DNA from: Candidatus Anaeroferrophillacea bacterium
Lineage (GTDB): Bacteria > Desulfobacterota > Anaeroferrophillalia > Anaeroferrophillales > Anaeroferrophillaceae
DNA length: 58,550 nucleotides
Assembly (NCBI GenBank): GCA_016933675.1
Contig: JAFGAM010000116.1
Location: forward strand, 1 to 58,550
Direction: 5' to 3'
Of this stretch, positions 1 through 6,161 are shown piece by piece (the stretch's first letter is position 1; each line of letters opens with the position of its first letter). Both the position numbers and the translations under genes were made by a program. A model generated the notes under the pieces. It searched no databases. It was not told where the DNA came from and saw nothing but the letters and a program-made list of their open reading frames with translations.

Positions 1-1
1 C

Positions 2-682
2 TATGGCCATGCCTGTGACTGCGTCGGGCGGCTCGTCGTTTCCGGCCGCAAGGCCTTCAGCGTGGCGGTCAATCCGGAAAAGCTTTATCAGGCGGCCAAC
101 GACTCCGCCCTGGCGGCGCTTATCAACCGGGCGCAGATGTTCATCTGCGACGGCGTCGGCGCGGCTGTGGCGGTGCGGGTGCTGCACGGCAGGTCCATCA
201 ACCGGATCACCGGGGTGGGGTTGTTCTATGCCCTGGTCGAGCGGGCCGTGAAAACCGGCTGGAAAATCTATCTCTTCGGGGCTTCAGCGGAGGTGAACCG
301 GGAGGCCCATGACTGTCTGCTGCGTGATTATCCGGGGTTGCGGATTGTCGGCCGCCACGACGGCTATTTCGACGATTCGGCGGCCATTGTTGCCGCTATC
401 AACCGTTCGGGGGCCGATATCCTGTTCGTCGCCCTCGGGTCGCCGAAACAGGAGCGCTGGATTGCCGACCACCAGGAGGCGCTCGACGCATCCTTCTGCA
501 TGGGCGTCGGCGGCACCTTCGATGTCGTCAGCGGCAGGGTGAAGTGGGCGCCGCCGTTTTTCCGCCGCACCGGTACCGAGTGGTTGTATCGGCTGATATC
601 CGAGCCGAAACGCTGGCGCCGGCAACTGGCGCTGCCGAGGTTTCTGTTTATGCTGTTGCGGTGGAAATTGGCGGGCCGGTGA
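2..682 (+). CDS. WecG/TagA/CpsF family glycosyltransferase (5' end outside window)
   Basis: This is a GT26-type glycosyltransferase, a family that adds a UDP-activated sugar (often N-acetylmannosaminuronate or a related sugar) to an undecaprenyl-linked glycan at the cytoplasmic membrane. The frame is open from base 2, and residues upstream of the GTG at 62 (ending FSVAVNPEKL) fit the family's conserved 'VNPE' strand, so the gene begins before the window. Family motifs visible are CDGVGAA, RITGVGL, YLFGAS, DILFVALGSPKQERW and the GVGGTFDVVSG block. The C-terminus is basic with a short hydrophobic helix (LFMLLRWKL), as expected for membrane association. It lies 8 bp before a YdcF-like gene, in the direction of the exopolysaccharide locus that resumes at 8.5 kb, which suggests a role in assembling that polymer. 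The family is secure; the sugar donor cannot be read from sequence. Confidence 0.9.
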   Translation, partial: YGHACDCVGRLVVSGRKAFSVAVNPEKLYQAANDSALAALINRAQMFICDGVGAAVAVRVLHGRSINRITGVGLFYALVERAVKTGWKIYLFGASAEVNREAHDCLLRDYPGLRIVGRHDGYFDDSAAIVAAINRSGADILFVALGSPKQERWIADHQEALDASFCMGVGGTFDVVSGRVKWAPPFFRRTGTEWLYRLISEPKRWRRQLALPRFLFMLLRWKLAGR

Positions 683-690
683 GATTGATA

Positions 691-1332
691 ATGGTAAAGC
701 GGGCTCTGCTGGCCCTGCTGCTTCTCGGACCGTGGGGCGTGTACGCCGCCCACGATTTTCTGGCTTTCGATAGTTCGTTGCCGCGGGCCGATTGCGTTAT
801 GGTCATGCTGGGCGGCGATGGCGGCGCCCGGATGCGGGGCGGGCAGGCCCTGGTCGATTGCGGCAAGGCGCCGGCGCTTCTGGTGCCCGCCCGTTACCAG
901 GTGCTGCATGCCGGGGGTGGTGGCGTTGTGGAGCGCGCGGACATTGTCGGCGCCGCACCGGAAACGCGGCGCCCGGCACGGCCGCAAGCGCGCCATGCGG
1001 CGCGCACGCCGGCGGCGACGGGGCGTGTATCACTGTTTGGCCGCGGCTTCCGGGTTTACGAGAATACCCACCTCGAACTGCTCCGCGGCCGGCGGATGAT
1101 GGATGCCCGCGGTTACCGATCCGCGGTGATTGTCAGTTCACCTTATCATATGCGGCGTTTGCAGTTGATCGCGCATAAGGTTTTCGGCGACGATTTCCGC
1201 ATTGGTTTCGCGGCCACGCCCTTTGAGGCATACGATGTTATCGGCTGTTACAGCTCGTGGGCGAATTTCCGCAATGTCGCCGGCGAATACGCCAAGATCG
1301 GCTGGTTTCTGGTCTATTCCTGGTTTGTTTAG
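691..1332 (+). CDS. YdcF/ElyC/SanA-like (DUF218) membrane-anchored protein
   Basis: A 213-residue protein with one N-terminal membrane helix (about residues 4-20) followed by a DUF218-type domain. Supporting motifs are DCVMVMLGGD with Arg and Gly downstream, YENTHLELL (the family's E-N-T segment) and VIVSSPYHMRR near the C-terminus. DUF218 proteins are envelope proteins of poorly defined function, repeatedly found beside wecA/wecG-type polysaccharide genes, as here. Start chosen at ATG 691, 8 bp after the glycosyltransferase stop; an upstream extension would run inside that gene. The stretch at roughly residues 85-115 is Arg/Ala/Pro-rich and does not resemble the family. It may be a GC-rich low-complexity insertion or a pair of compensating frameshifts; no better frame was found on reading the other two. 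Confidence 0.65.
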   Translation: MVKRALLALLLLGPWGVYAAHDFLAFDSSLPRADCVMVMLGGDGGARMRGGQALVDCGKAPALLVPARYQVLHAGGGGVVERADIVGAAPETRRPARPQARHAARTPAATGRVSLFGRGFRVYENTHLELLRGRRMMDARGYRSAVIVSSPYHMRRLQLIAHKVFGDDFRIGFAATPFEAYDVIGCYSSWANFRNVAGEYAKIGWFLVYSWFV

Positions 1333-1365
1333 TTCCAGTGGGAAGTGAGAAGTGGGAAGTGAGAA

Positions 1366-1568
1366 GTGGGGAGAGGGAAGAGTTTTGCACTGATTCATCT
1401 TGGCGGCGAGAAGACGGTTACCGGGTCTTGTCATCTGCTGCGGGCTAACGGGGTTAATATCCTGGTTGACTGCGGTCTCGCCCAGGGCGGTGAGCGGGTA
1501 GTGCCGAATCGATCATATCGGGCGCCTGCCGGAACTTTTGCGCGGTGGATTTCGGGGTGAGATCATTG
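1366..1568 (+). pseudogene. Truncated copy of the MBL-fold RNase gene (5' fragment with internal deletion)
   Basis: The first ~45 codons closely match the start of the intact metallo-beta-lactamase gene at 3268 (shared TVTGSCHLLR, NILVDCGLAQGGERV). At about 1506 the copy jumps from the codons before 'APMASW' directly to the sequence encoding HIGRLPEL, in a different frame, losing roughly 65-70 bp including the HxHxDH metal-binding motif. Similarity stops near 1568, followed by a small hairpin (CCACCGGA/TCCGGTGG, 1575-1594). The purine-rich string before it (1338-1380) also resembles the one before 3268, so upstream DNA was copied as well. It cannot encode an active enzyme. Confidence 0.85.
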
Positions 1569-1742
1569 CGGTGGAACCACCGGAAAACTCCGGTGGAAAA
1601 GGATAGTGAGGTGGTGGGCAGGTTGGCCGTGTTTTTATGTGGTGGAAGCATAGTTTAATCGGTCTCTTTGTTTTTTTGAGGAACGTATGGTATTATTAGT
1701 CAGAGGTATTTGGTCCGTTTGGAATGGAATTGCCGGTCTGAA

Positions 1743-2078
1743 ATGAAGGTACCTAATTGTCAGAATGCTGAAGTTCCAAAGAGTAAGATTGTTGATTATC
1801 TGCTGTCTGCAAGACATCCGGAAGGAGGGCCAAAGGCACGGTTTTTTTCCGGTTGGGGATTTACTATAGAGGCATGGAGGGTTCTGGCCTTAGCTTTGAT
1901 AAATCAGGTTAATGAGTGCGACTACATAAATTCAGAAAAGGGAAAGTATGGAACAAAGTACACCGTAGTGGCCTCTATCGAATCGCCTAAAGGAACAACC
2001 ACTCCGGTGAAGACAGTATGGATGATTGCTAATGACATGCGGCATCCACGACTGATTACTGCTTATCCGGCATTTTAG
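1743..2078 (+). CDS. DUF6883 domain protein
   Basis: A 111-residue protein whose core (YLLSARHPEGGPKARFF, GWGFTIEAWRVLALAL, YGTKYTVVASIESPKG, VKTVWMIAND, PRLITAYP) matches what I recall of DUF6883. That family is mostly small stand-alone proteins or C-terminal domains of polymorphic toxins, and is often encoded beside DUF4926. ATG 1743 is preferred to an upstream in-frame start at 1710 because conserved sequence begins after it. The stop lies 9 bp before the DUF4926 gene, whose ribosome-binding site (GGGGAGAG) sits in the gap, so the two are probably co-transcribed. Base composition is clearly lower in GC than the flanking exopolysaccharide genes, consistent with acquisition. A toxin-like role is inferred only from gene pairing and family context. 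Confidence 0.7.
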   Translation: MKVPNCQNAEVPKSKIVDYLLSARHPEGGPKARFFSGWGFTIEAWRVLALALINQVNECDYINSEKGKYGTKYTVVASIESPKGTTTPVKTVWMIANDMRHPRLITAYPAF

Positions 2079-2087
2079 GGGAGAGAA

Positions 2088-2318
2088 ATGATAAAAGAAC
2101 ATGATAGAGTTATTCTTACGGAAGCGATTGAAGAACAAGGGCTTGAACCTGGTGACATTGGAGTCGTAGTTTATGTACATGGTGAAGGTGTGGCATATGA
2201 AGTGGAATTCGTCACCTTGGACGGAGTTACTACTGCAATTCTGGAGTTGGAATCTTATCAGGTTAGACCTGCAGCAGAACGCGAAATCCCTCATGCAAGG
2301 TCTCTGACCGCTGCATAA
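2088..2318 (+). CDS. DUF4926 domain protein, partner of the DUF6883 gene
   Basis: A 76-residue acidic protein. The pattern HDRVILTEAIEEQGLEPGDIG, then VVYVHGEG, then AYEVEFVTLDG, matches the DUF4926 family, small proteins with an SH3-like beta fold by prediction. It starts 9 bp after the DUF6883 stop with a good purine-rich ribosome-binding site. DUF4926 genes often sit beside a second small gene, and the combination is commonly guessed to be a toxin-antitoxin or immunity pair. That function is inference: nothing catalytic is visible. The intact length and strong start signal argue that it is a live gene despite its decayed surroundings. Confidence 0.72.
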   Translation: MIKEHDRVILTEAIEEQGLEPGDIGVVVYVHGEGVAYEVEFVTLDGVTTAILELESYQVRPAAEREIPHARSLTAA

Positions 2319-2327
2319 TGAAGATAT

Positions 2328-2576
2328 ATGGCCAGTAAGCAGACGCAAATGGCGATGAAGCGGATTGTTATCTGTTGTGACGGAACTTGGAATAATCCGG
2401 AGAAAGAGCCGGTCAGCAATGTGGTGAAGCTGGCGCGGGCGTTGAAGCCTGAGGCGGATCTGTCGCAGGAGGTTTTTTATGACTGGGGAGTCGGTTCTGA
2501 AGGTGGCTTTGAGAGGCTGACCGGCGGGGCCATGGGCAAGGGTCTGGATTTGAGGGTCTTTGTGGTATTGTATTAA
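2328..2576 (+). pseudogene. DUF2235 (alpha/beta hydrolase-like) N-terminal fragment
   Basis: The first ~70 residues show the DUF2235 N-terminus (KRIVICCDGTWNNPE, then VSNVVKLARAL, then VFYDWGVGSEG), a family that includes Tle-type phospholipase effectors and many uncharacterised proteins. Intact members exceed 300 residues. Here the frame leaves the family after GAMGKGLDL and stops at 2576. A C-terminal fragment of the same family lies at 3068-3253, so the middle of the gene has been lost and replaced by a DUF4160/DUF2442 pair. Possible starts are 2328 or ATG 2355; the choice does not matter for a fragment. A third shard of this gene's start lies near 5369. Confidence 0.82.
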
Positions 2577-2630
2577 GAAAGAGTTCTGCGGTCTGTGGCC
2601 TCTCGCATTAGTTTGTAAGGATTTGAATGT

Positions 2631-2777
2631 ATGCCTGAAATCTGCCGTTTTTATGGTATCGTCATATACATGAATTACAACGATCATGATCCGCCACATT
2701 TTCACGCCAGGTATGAAGATCAAGAGGTCATCATTGAGATTCGGCAACCACTATCTCGGCTTTTGCCGCTTCCATAG
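2631..2777 (+). CDS. DUF4160 domain protein (short)
   Basis: A 48-residue ORF beginning MPEICRFYGIVIYM and containing the DHDPPHFHARYEDQE block, the signature of DUF4160 (a small basic protein with a conserved PPHFHA motif). Family members are usually nearer 80 residues; here the frame stops after RLLPLP, so the C-terminal helical part is missing. The DUF2442 gene follows 9 bp later, the usual partner in a widespread bicistronic unit generally considered toxin-antitoxin-like. It may be a truncated, inactive allele with the downstream partner retained, or a short natural variant. Too short for many gene finders. Confidence 0.65.
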   Translation: MPEICRFYGIVIYMNYNDHDPPHFHARYEDQEVIIEIRQPLSRLLPLP

Positions 2778-2786
2778 GGGGTGAAT

Positions 2787-3041
2787 ATGTTTTTGCACGT
2801 AACTGGTGTTATTTACCTTGGAGACTATCAGCTGCGGTTGGAGTTTGATGATGGTAAAGTCAAAGATGTTGACTTGAAAGATGAACTGTACGGAGAAATC
2901 TTCGAACCACTAAAGAAAACTGATTTGTTTGAGAAGGTCTATCTCAATTGCAGCACAGGAACCATCGAATGGCCTAACGGCGCCGATTTTGCCCCTGAGT
3001 TCCTTTGTGAGATAGGGCGAGAAGTAAGAAAAAGCGCATAA
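2787..3041 (+). CDS. DUF2442 domain protein
   Basis: An 84-residue acidic protein with the DUF2442 pattern: LRLEFDDGKVKDVDL, FEPLKKTDLFEKVYL and TIEWPNGADFAPEFL. ATG 2787 is preceded by AGGGGGTGA, a good ribosome-binding site; an in-frame GTG at 2781 is the alternative. It pairs with the DUF4160 gene just upstream, an association known across bacteria; DUF2442 is thought to be the DNA-binding or neutralising partner, but this is not firmly established. The pair sits exactly between two fragments of a DUF2235 gene. Its length is normal for the family, so it is probably functional. Confidence 0.78.
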   Translation: MFLHVTGVIYLGDYQLRLEFDDGKVKDVDLKDELYGEIFEPLKKTDLFEKVYLNCSTGTIEWPNGADFAPEFLCEIGREVRKSA

Positions 3042-3067
3042 TTTGCGACTTTGTTAACCCTGCAGCG

Positions 3068-3253
3068 CAATTTAAGCAGTTCTGGTTCGCCGGCGTCGAT
3101 GGCGATGTCGGCGGTGCCTACCAAGAGAGCGGTCTGGCGGATATTGCCCTGTTATGGATGGTTGTGCAGGTCGAGGCCGCGGGGCTGAAGTTTGACCGGG
3201 GATATCTGCGGGAGCTGGCGCGGGCGCTGAAGCCGGCGGCGGATCTGCCTTAG
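3068..3253 (+). pseudogene. DUF2235 C-terminal fragment
   Basis: The frame has no plausible start and encodes FWFAGVDGDVGGAYQESG followed by LADIALLWMV, typical of the DUF2235 family (the W-F-x-G-x-H/D-x-D-V-G-G region), ending with a repeat-like ARALKPAADLP that echoes ARALKPEADLS in the N-terminal fragment at about 2437-2461. Together with 2328-2576 it marks one decayed gene. The ALKP segment in both fragments may be the recombination point by which the middle was lost, although the DUF4160/DUF2442 pair now separates the two. Confidence 0.78.
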
Positions 3254-3267
3254 ATGGGAAGTGAGAA

Positions 3268-4644
3268 ATGGAGAGTGGACTGAGTTTCGCACTGACTCAT
3301 TTGGGCGGCGAGCAGACGGTTACCGGGTCTTGTCATCTGCTGCGGGTTAACGGGGTGAACATTCTGGTTGACTGCGGTCTGGCCCAGGGCGGTGAGCGGG
3401 TGGCGCCGATGGCAAGCTGGCCAGTGCCGCCGGATAAAATTGATTTTCTTTTTCTGACTCATGCCCATATCGATCATATCGGGCGCCTGCCGGAGCTGAT
3501 AAGCGGCGGTTTTCGGGGTGAGATTATCACCACCGAGGCCACCGCTTTTTTGTTGGCACCGCTGCTGGAAGATGCCTTGCGGCTTAATTGGGGTCAGAGT
3601 AAAAATATTTCGCGAAATAATTTTACTCTGACCCCAATTAAGCAATTGCTGGCCGAAGTTGAGCGGCTGACCTGGAGTTTTGAGTATGGCCGGGAGTTTG
3701 ATTTAAAGAACGGTATCCGATTTCAGTTGGGGCGGGCCGGGCATATTCTGGGCTCGGCCTGGGTGCGGTTGGCGCTTGGCGGTGAGAGCGTGGTTTTTTC
3801 CGGCGATCTCGGGGCGCCCGAGACCCCGCTGCTGCCGGCCCCCGATATTCCCGCGCCCTGCGATCTGCTGGTGATGGAATCGACCTATGGTGATCGTCTG
3901 CATGGCGACCGGCGCGAGCGGGTGGCGCGTCTGGGCGCGATTTTGCAACATGCCCTGGCCGACGGCGGCCGGGTTTTTATTCCGGCCTTTGCCCTGGGCC
4001 GCAGCCAGGAGCTGATTTACGAGATCGATCGGCTCTATACAGAAAAAGCGTGGCGGGCCGAGTTTTCCGGGCTGGCCGGGGCCCGGGTGCCGGTGTTTCT
4101 CGATACACCGCTGGGCTTAAAGATCACCGAGGTTTACGGCCGGCTCAAGCCTTTCTGGGATCAGGAGAGTAAAGAGCTTTTGGCCGGGGGCGATAATCCG
4201 CTCGATTTCGACATCCTTTACGGGGTCGACAGCGCCCGTGAGCATCATCTCCTGCTCGATTATCAGGGCCCGGCGATTGTTCTGGCCGGCAGCGGCATGT
4301 GCAGCGGCGGCCGGATTGTCGATCATCTCAAAAACGGCATCGGCGAGGCCCGCAACGATATCCTTTTCGTCGGCTATCAGGCGGCGGGTACGCCGGGCCG
4401 CGATATCCTTACATATCATCGGCGGCCGGGGGCCTACGTTTATCTCGACGACCGGCGCTGCGATATCCGCGCCCGCGTCCACCAGCTGACCGGTTATTCA
4501 GCCCACGCCGACCAGGCCGGTCTGCTGGCCTGGGTGGCCGCCATGGAGCAGCCGCCGGGCCGCATAAAACTGGTCCACGGCGAGCCCCCGGCGCAGGCCG
4601 CTCTGGCCGAAAAACTGCGGGTGTCAACGGGCAGTGAGGTGTGA
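3268..4644 (+). CDS. Beta-CASP metallo-beta-lactamase fold RNase (YSH1/CPSF-like)
   Basis: A 458-residue protein of the MBL/beta-CASP RNA-processing nuclease family (cytoplasmic, zinc-dependent). Motif order is complete: THAHIDHIGRLPEL (HxHxDH, near residue 65), GHILGSAWV, FSGDLG, MESTYGDR, then beta-CASP blocks IPAFALGRSQELIYEI, LDTPLGLKITEVY, VLAGSGMCSGGRIVDHL, VGYQAAGTPGRDI, HQLTGYSAHADQ and the final LVHGEP. An unusual feature is a 60-bp near-perfect palindrome (3583-3642) read in frame, adding about 20 residues between the metal-binding core and GHILGS. The reading frame is preserved, so the protein may still fold, but that segment is foreign. Partial copies of this gene occur at 1366, 5899 and 7495. 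The gene has its own RBS-like GGGAAGTGAG upstream. Confidence 0.9.
   Translation: MESGLSFALTHLGGEQTVTGSCHLLRVNGVNILVDCGLAQGGERVAPMASWPVPPDKIDFLFLTHAHIDHIGRLPELISGGFRGEIITTEATAFLLAPLLEDALRLNWGQSKNISRNNFTLTPIKQLLAEVERLTWSFEYGREFDLKNGIRFQLGRAGHILGSAWVRLALGGESVVFSGDLGAPETPLLPAPDIPAPCDLLVMESTYGDRLHGDRRERVARLGAILQHALADGGRVFIPAFALGRSQELIYEIDRLYTEKAWRAEFSGLAGARVPVFLDTPLGLKITEVYGRLKPFWDQESKELLAGGDNPLDFDILYGVDSAREHHLLLDYQGPAIVLAGSGMCSGGRIVDHLKNGIGEARNDILFVGYQAAGTPGRDILTYHRRPGAYVYLDDRRCDIRARVHQLTGYSAHADQAGLLAWVAAMEQPPGRIKLVHGEPPAQAALAEKLRVSTGSEV
3583..3642. repeat. 60-bp palindrome (REP-like) inserted in the RNase gene
   Basis: The arms 3583-3604 and 3621-3642 are perfect 22-bp inverted repeats containing GGGGTCAGAGTAAAA and its complement. 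The 16-bp centre is itself palindromic apart from one A/A mispair (3605/3620). The repeat would form a 29-bp hairpin in RNA or cruciform DNA. It lies wholly inside the MBL gene and its length is a multiple of three. The GGGGTCAGAGTAAAA string resembles palindromes I recall from genomes carrying REP-associated (RAYT, Y1) transposases, but no such transposase is in the window. Confidence 0.9.
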
Positions 4645-4694
4645 TCTCCGCCGCTTTGTTTTTTGCTGGAAGGGATTATATTCAGTTCTGTTTG

Positions 4695-5042
4695 TTATTT
4701 TGTGATTGTTGCCCTATGCAAAATCTCAATGATGGCATTAATAATTTTGTTGAATAAAACGTCATTGAGTTTGCCGACTTGGCTATCAATCAGGGTATTG
4801 TTGGTGGTGAAAAGTTTAGTTGGTCTTGCGTAGCTTAATCTTTGCAGTGAACCAATGTTGAAATCATCATCAGTGATCATGATAGAGTTGAGGTCGGCAT
4901 AGGGATTACTGGTTATCTGGCAGAGTATCCAATCATCCCGACCCGCGTAGGTAAGGACGACCGCAGGGCGAAGTTTTGTGGAGGAAAGGTCAGAAAAAGG
5001 GAATTTTACAAGGACTACTGATTTTTCTGAAGGTGGGACCAC
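4695..5042 (-). CDS. MazF/PemK-like type II toxin
   Basis: A predicted mRNA interferase toxin, about 115 residues. The N-terminal pattern VVLVKFPFSDLSSTKLRPAV matches MazF/PemK proteins (usually 'GDVVLVxFPFTDLSGxKxRPAVV'). The YAGRDDWILCQITSN and SYARPTKLFTT stretches follow the family's second strand and helix. Start chosen at GTG 5042, preceded by an excellent GGAGGAGGAA ribosome-binding site; a longer ATG form (5069) would add nine residues encoded by that site. It overlaps the 3' end of its antitoxin gene (stop at 5015), the expected antitoxin-first order with translational coupling. Substrate specificity cannot be inferred. Confidence 0.82.
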   Translation of the reverse strand: MVPPSEKSVVLVKFPFSDLSSTKLRPAVVLTYAGRDDWILCQITSNPYADLNSIMITDDDFNIGSLQRLSYARPTKLFTTNNTLIDSQVGKLNDVLFNKIINAIIEILHRATITK

Positions 5043-5233
5043 GCCTCTTCCTCCTCCTCTCGATTCCAATCTTCGGAAAGTGCGGTCTCGCTTAAAAGTG
5101 CTGTTTCACTGGCAGTGTCATATTCCTTATCGAAAATCGTAACTATCGCTCGGCAGGCTGAACTTAAATGGACGGGTTGCTGCAGGTGTACCTCGCCATT
5201 TTTTTCAATGATTGCTTCTACGGTTAAAAGCAC
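5015..5233 (-). CDS. Antitoxin of the MazF-type pair
   Basis: A 72-residue protein upstream of and overlapping the MazF-like toxin. The N-terminal half (TVEAIIEKNGEVHLQQPVHL) matches small beta-strand antitoxin N-termini of the type found before MazF toxins, and the C-terminal tail ETALLSETALSEDWNREEEE-EAWSHL is typical of antitoxins whose disordered tail fits the toxin. Translation starts at GTG 5233 with GAGGAG 8 bases upstream. A perfect sigma-70 promoter lies ~50 bp upstream (5281-5309). The Glu run near the C-terminus also encodes the toxin gene's ribosome-binding site. Autoregulation is usual for such pairs, but no operator was identified. Confidence 0.82.
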   Translation of the reverse strand: MLLTVEAIIEKNGEVHLQQPVHLSSACRAIVTIFDKEYDTASETALLSETALSEDWNREEEEEAWSHLQKNQ

Positions 5234-5280
5234 GATTATTTCTCCTCATAGTCATGTCTTGAGACGTTTAGCTTGTTTCC

Positions 5281-5309
5281 ATTATAGCTTGATGTTAATC
5301 TGTTGTCAA
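5281..5309 (-). promoter_or_regulatory. Consensus sigma-70 promoter of the MazF-type operon
   Basis: On the minus strand TTGACA (5309-5304) and TATAAT (5286-5281) are separated by exactly 17 bases, a perfect consensus promoter, about 48 bp upstream of the antitoxin GTG. Such a strong promoter fits an autorepressed toxin-antitoxin operon. Confidence 0.85.
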
Positions 5310-5368
5310 AAAGGTTGTATTTTCTGAATCAAGGTAGAGGACAGTCGGTAAGGGGACAGTTGGAGTCG

Positions 5369-5395
5369 GCGATGATGCGGATTGTTATCTGTTGC
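5369..5395 (+). pseudogene. Shard of the DUF2235 gene start
   Basis: GCGATGatGCGGATTG followed by TTATCTGTTG matches bases around 2351-2377 at all but about two positions, covering the start codon and first eight codons of the DUF2235 fragment. Similarity ends on both sides. It shows that the same pool of sequences was copied or recombined more than once within the island. Confidence 0.6.
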
Positions 5396-5485
5396 GGCGT
5401 AAGCGTCATATGAATACCATCTTCTCAACCCCCCCCGCCGCTATGGCATGGTACCCCAAATCGATTACAGCCGAGGAGGTAGCCC

Positions 5486-5898
5486 ATGTCCGACAAGCAG
5501 GAGGATAAGCGCCGGTTCTGGATGGAGCATGCCCGCCTGTACGGTCGTCGGTCGGAAAAATACCTCCACGATAATTTTTCGGACAGGAACTGCAGCCGGG
5601 CTTTGAAGGTGCCAAGCCGCTGCCCGACAGTCTTCCCCGGGTGGATGTGGTGCATGATCTGCCCGAACAGGACAAGGTATGTGCCTGCGGCTGTACCATG
5701 ACCCGCATCGGTGCGGATGTTTCCGAGCAGTTGCAGGTGGAACCGCCGAAATTTACCGTGCTTCGCAATATCCGTCCCAAGTATGCCTGCCGGAGCGGTG
5801 AGGGGATCGAATCGGACCGCACGGTCCGAATCGCCCCGGCGCAGGCCGCAGGTCATCCCCAAAAGCTTCGCCACGCCGTCCCTGCTGGTCTGGGAAAC
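5486..5898 (+). mobile_element. IS66-family remnant (accessory ORF start joined to TnpC fragment)
   Basis: A normal RBS (GAGGAGGT) and ATG at 5486 begin MSDKQEDKRRFWMEH, like the first codons of an IS66 accessory ORF. The frame then continues with LYGRRSEKYLHDN, which belongs to the early part of the IS66 transposase TnpC, so an internal deletion has joined two genes. After a frameshift, 5611-5880 encodes AKPLPDSLPRVDVVHDLPEQ and DKVCACGCTMTRIGADVSEQ, the zinc-finger region of TnpC. The DDE catalytic domain is absent. The remnant ends where an RNase-gene shard begins at 5899. No terminal inverted repeats were located. Confidence 0.82.
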
Positions 5899-5954
5899 CT
5901 GGGGACGTTGTTGATTTTTTGATTTTCTTTTTCTGACCCATACCCATATCTATC
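5899..5954 (+). repeat. Left direct repeat: shard of the MBL RNase gene
   Basis: This 56-bp segment is about 85% identical to 7495-7550 in the same orientation. Its second half (TTTTCTTTTTCTGACCCAT) matches the part of the intact RNase gene encoding DFLFLTHAHI (about 3441-3475). Both shards share a GGGGACGTTGT lead-in that the intact gene lacks, so they derive from a variant copy or from each other. Together they flank the IS256 remnant and the AAA ATPase gene. Confidence 0.8.
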
Positions 5955-5956
5955 AA

Positions 5957-6160
5957 AAACTCATTGCGGAAGCTGAAGTAATTTTTGCAACCAACGTGCT
6001 TCATGGAATTTCGTATCTGATGGATAACGCACAGTTGGGCTTCTGTTTGTGGGAAGATGCTTTCAATGGCTTCGGGGAAGCCTTTTAGACCATCCACACA
6101 GGCAATCAAAATATCGCTGATCCCGCGATTGGAAAGATCGGTTAGCACCTGAGGTGGCAA
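5957..6160 (-). mobile_element. IS256 (Mutator-type) transposase fragment
   Basis: On the minus strand the frame encodes VLTDLSNRGISDILIACVDG, then LKGFPEAIESIFPQTEAQLC and VIHQIRNSMKHV, the conserved IS256 transposase segment around the second catalytic Asp (ACVDGLKGFPEAI). The rest of the ~400-residue transposase is missing on both sides. At 5957 it abuts the RNase-gene shard; at 6160 it abuts the stop codon of the AAA ATPase. It is inactive, but shows that this spot has received insertion sequences. Confidence 0.88.
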
Positions 6161-6161
6161 T

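Noticed and set aside
945-1035. Suspected frameshift in the YdcF-like gene
   Set aside because: Both flanks are in the same frame and neither alternative frame gives family-like residues; a low-complexity insertion explains it as well.
3583-3642. Palindrome as a transcription terminator
   Set aside because: It lies in the middle of an intact coding sequence and has no T-run after the stem.
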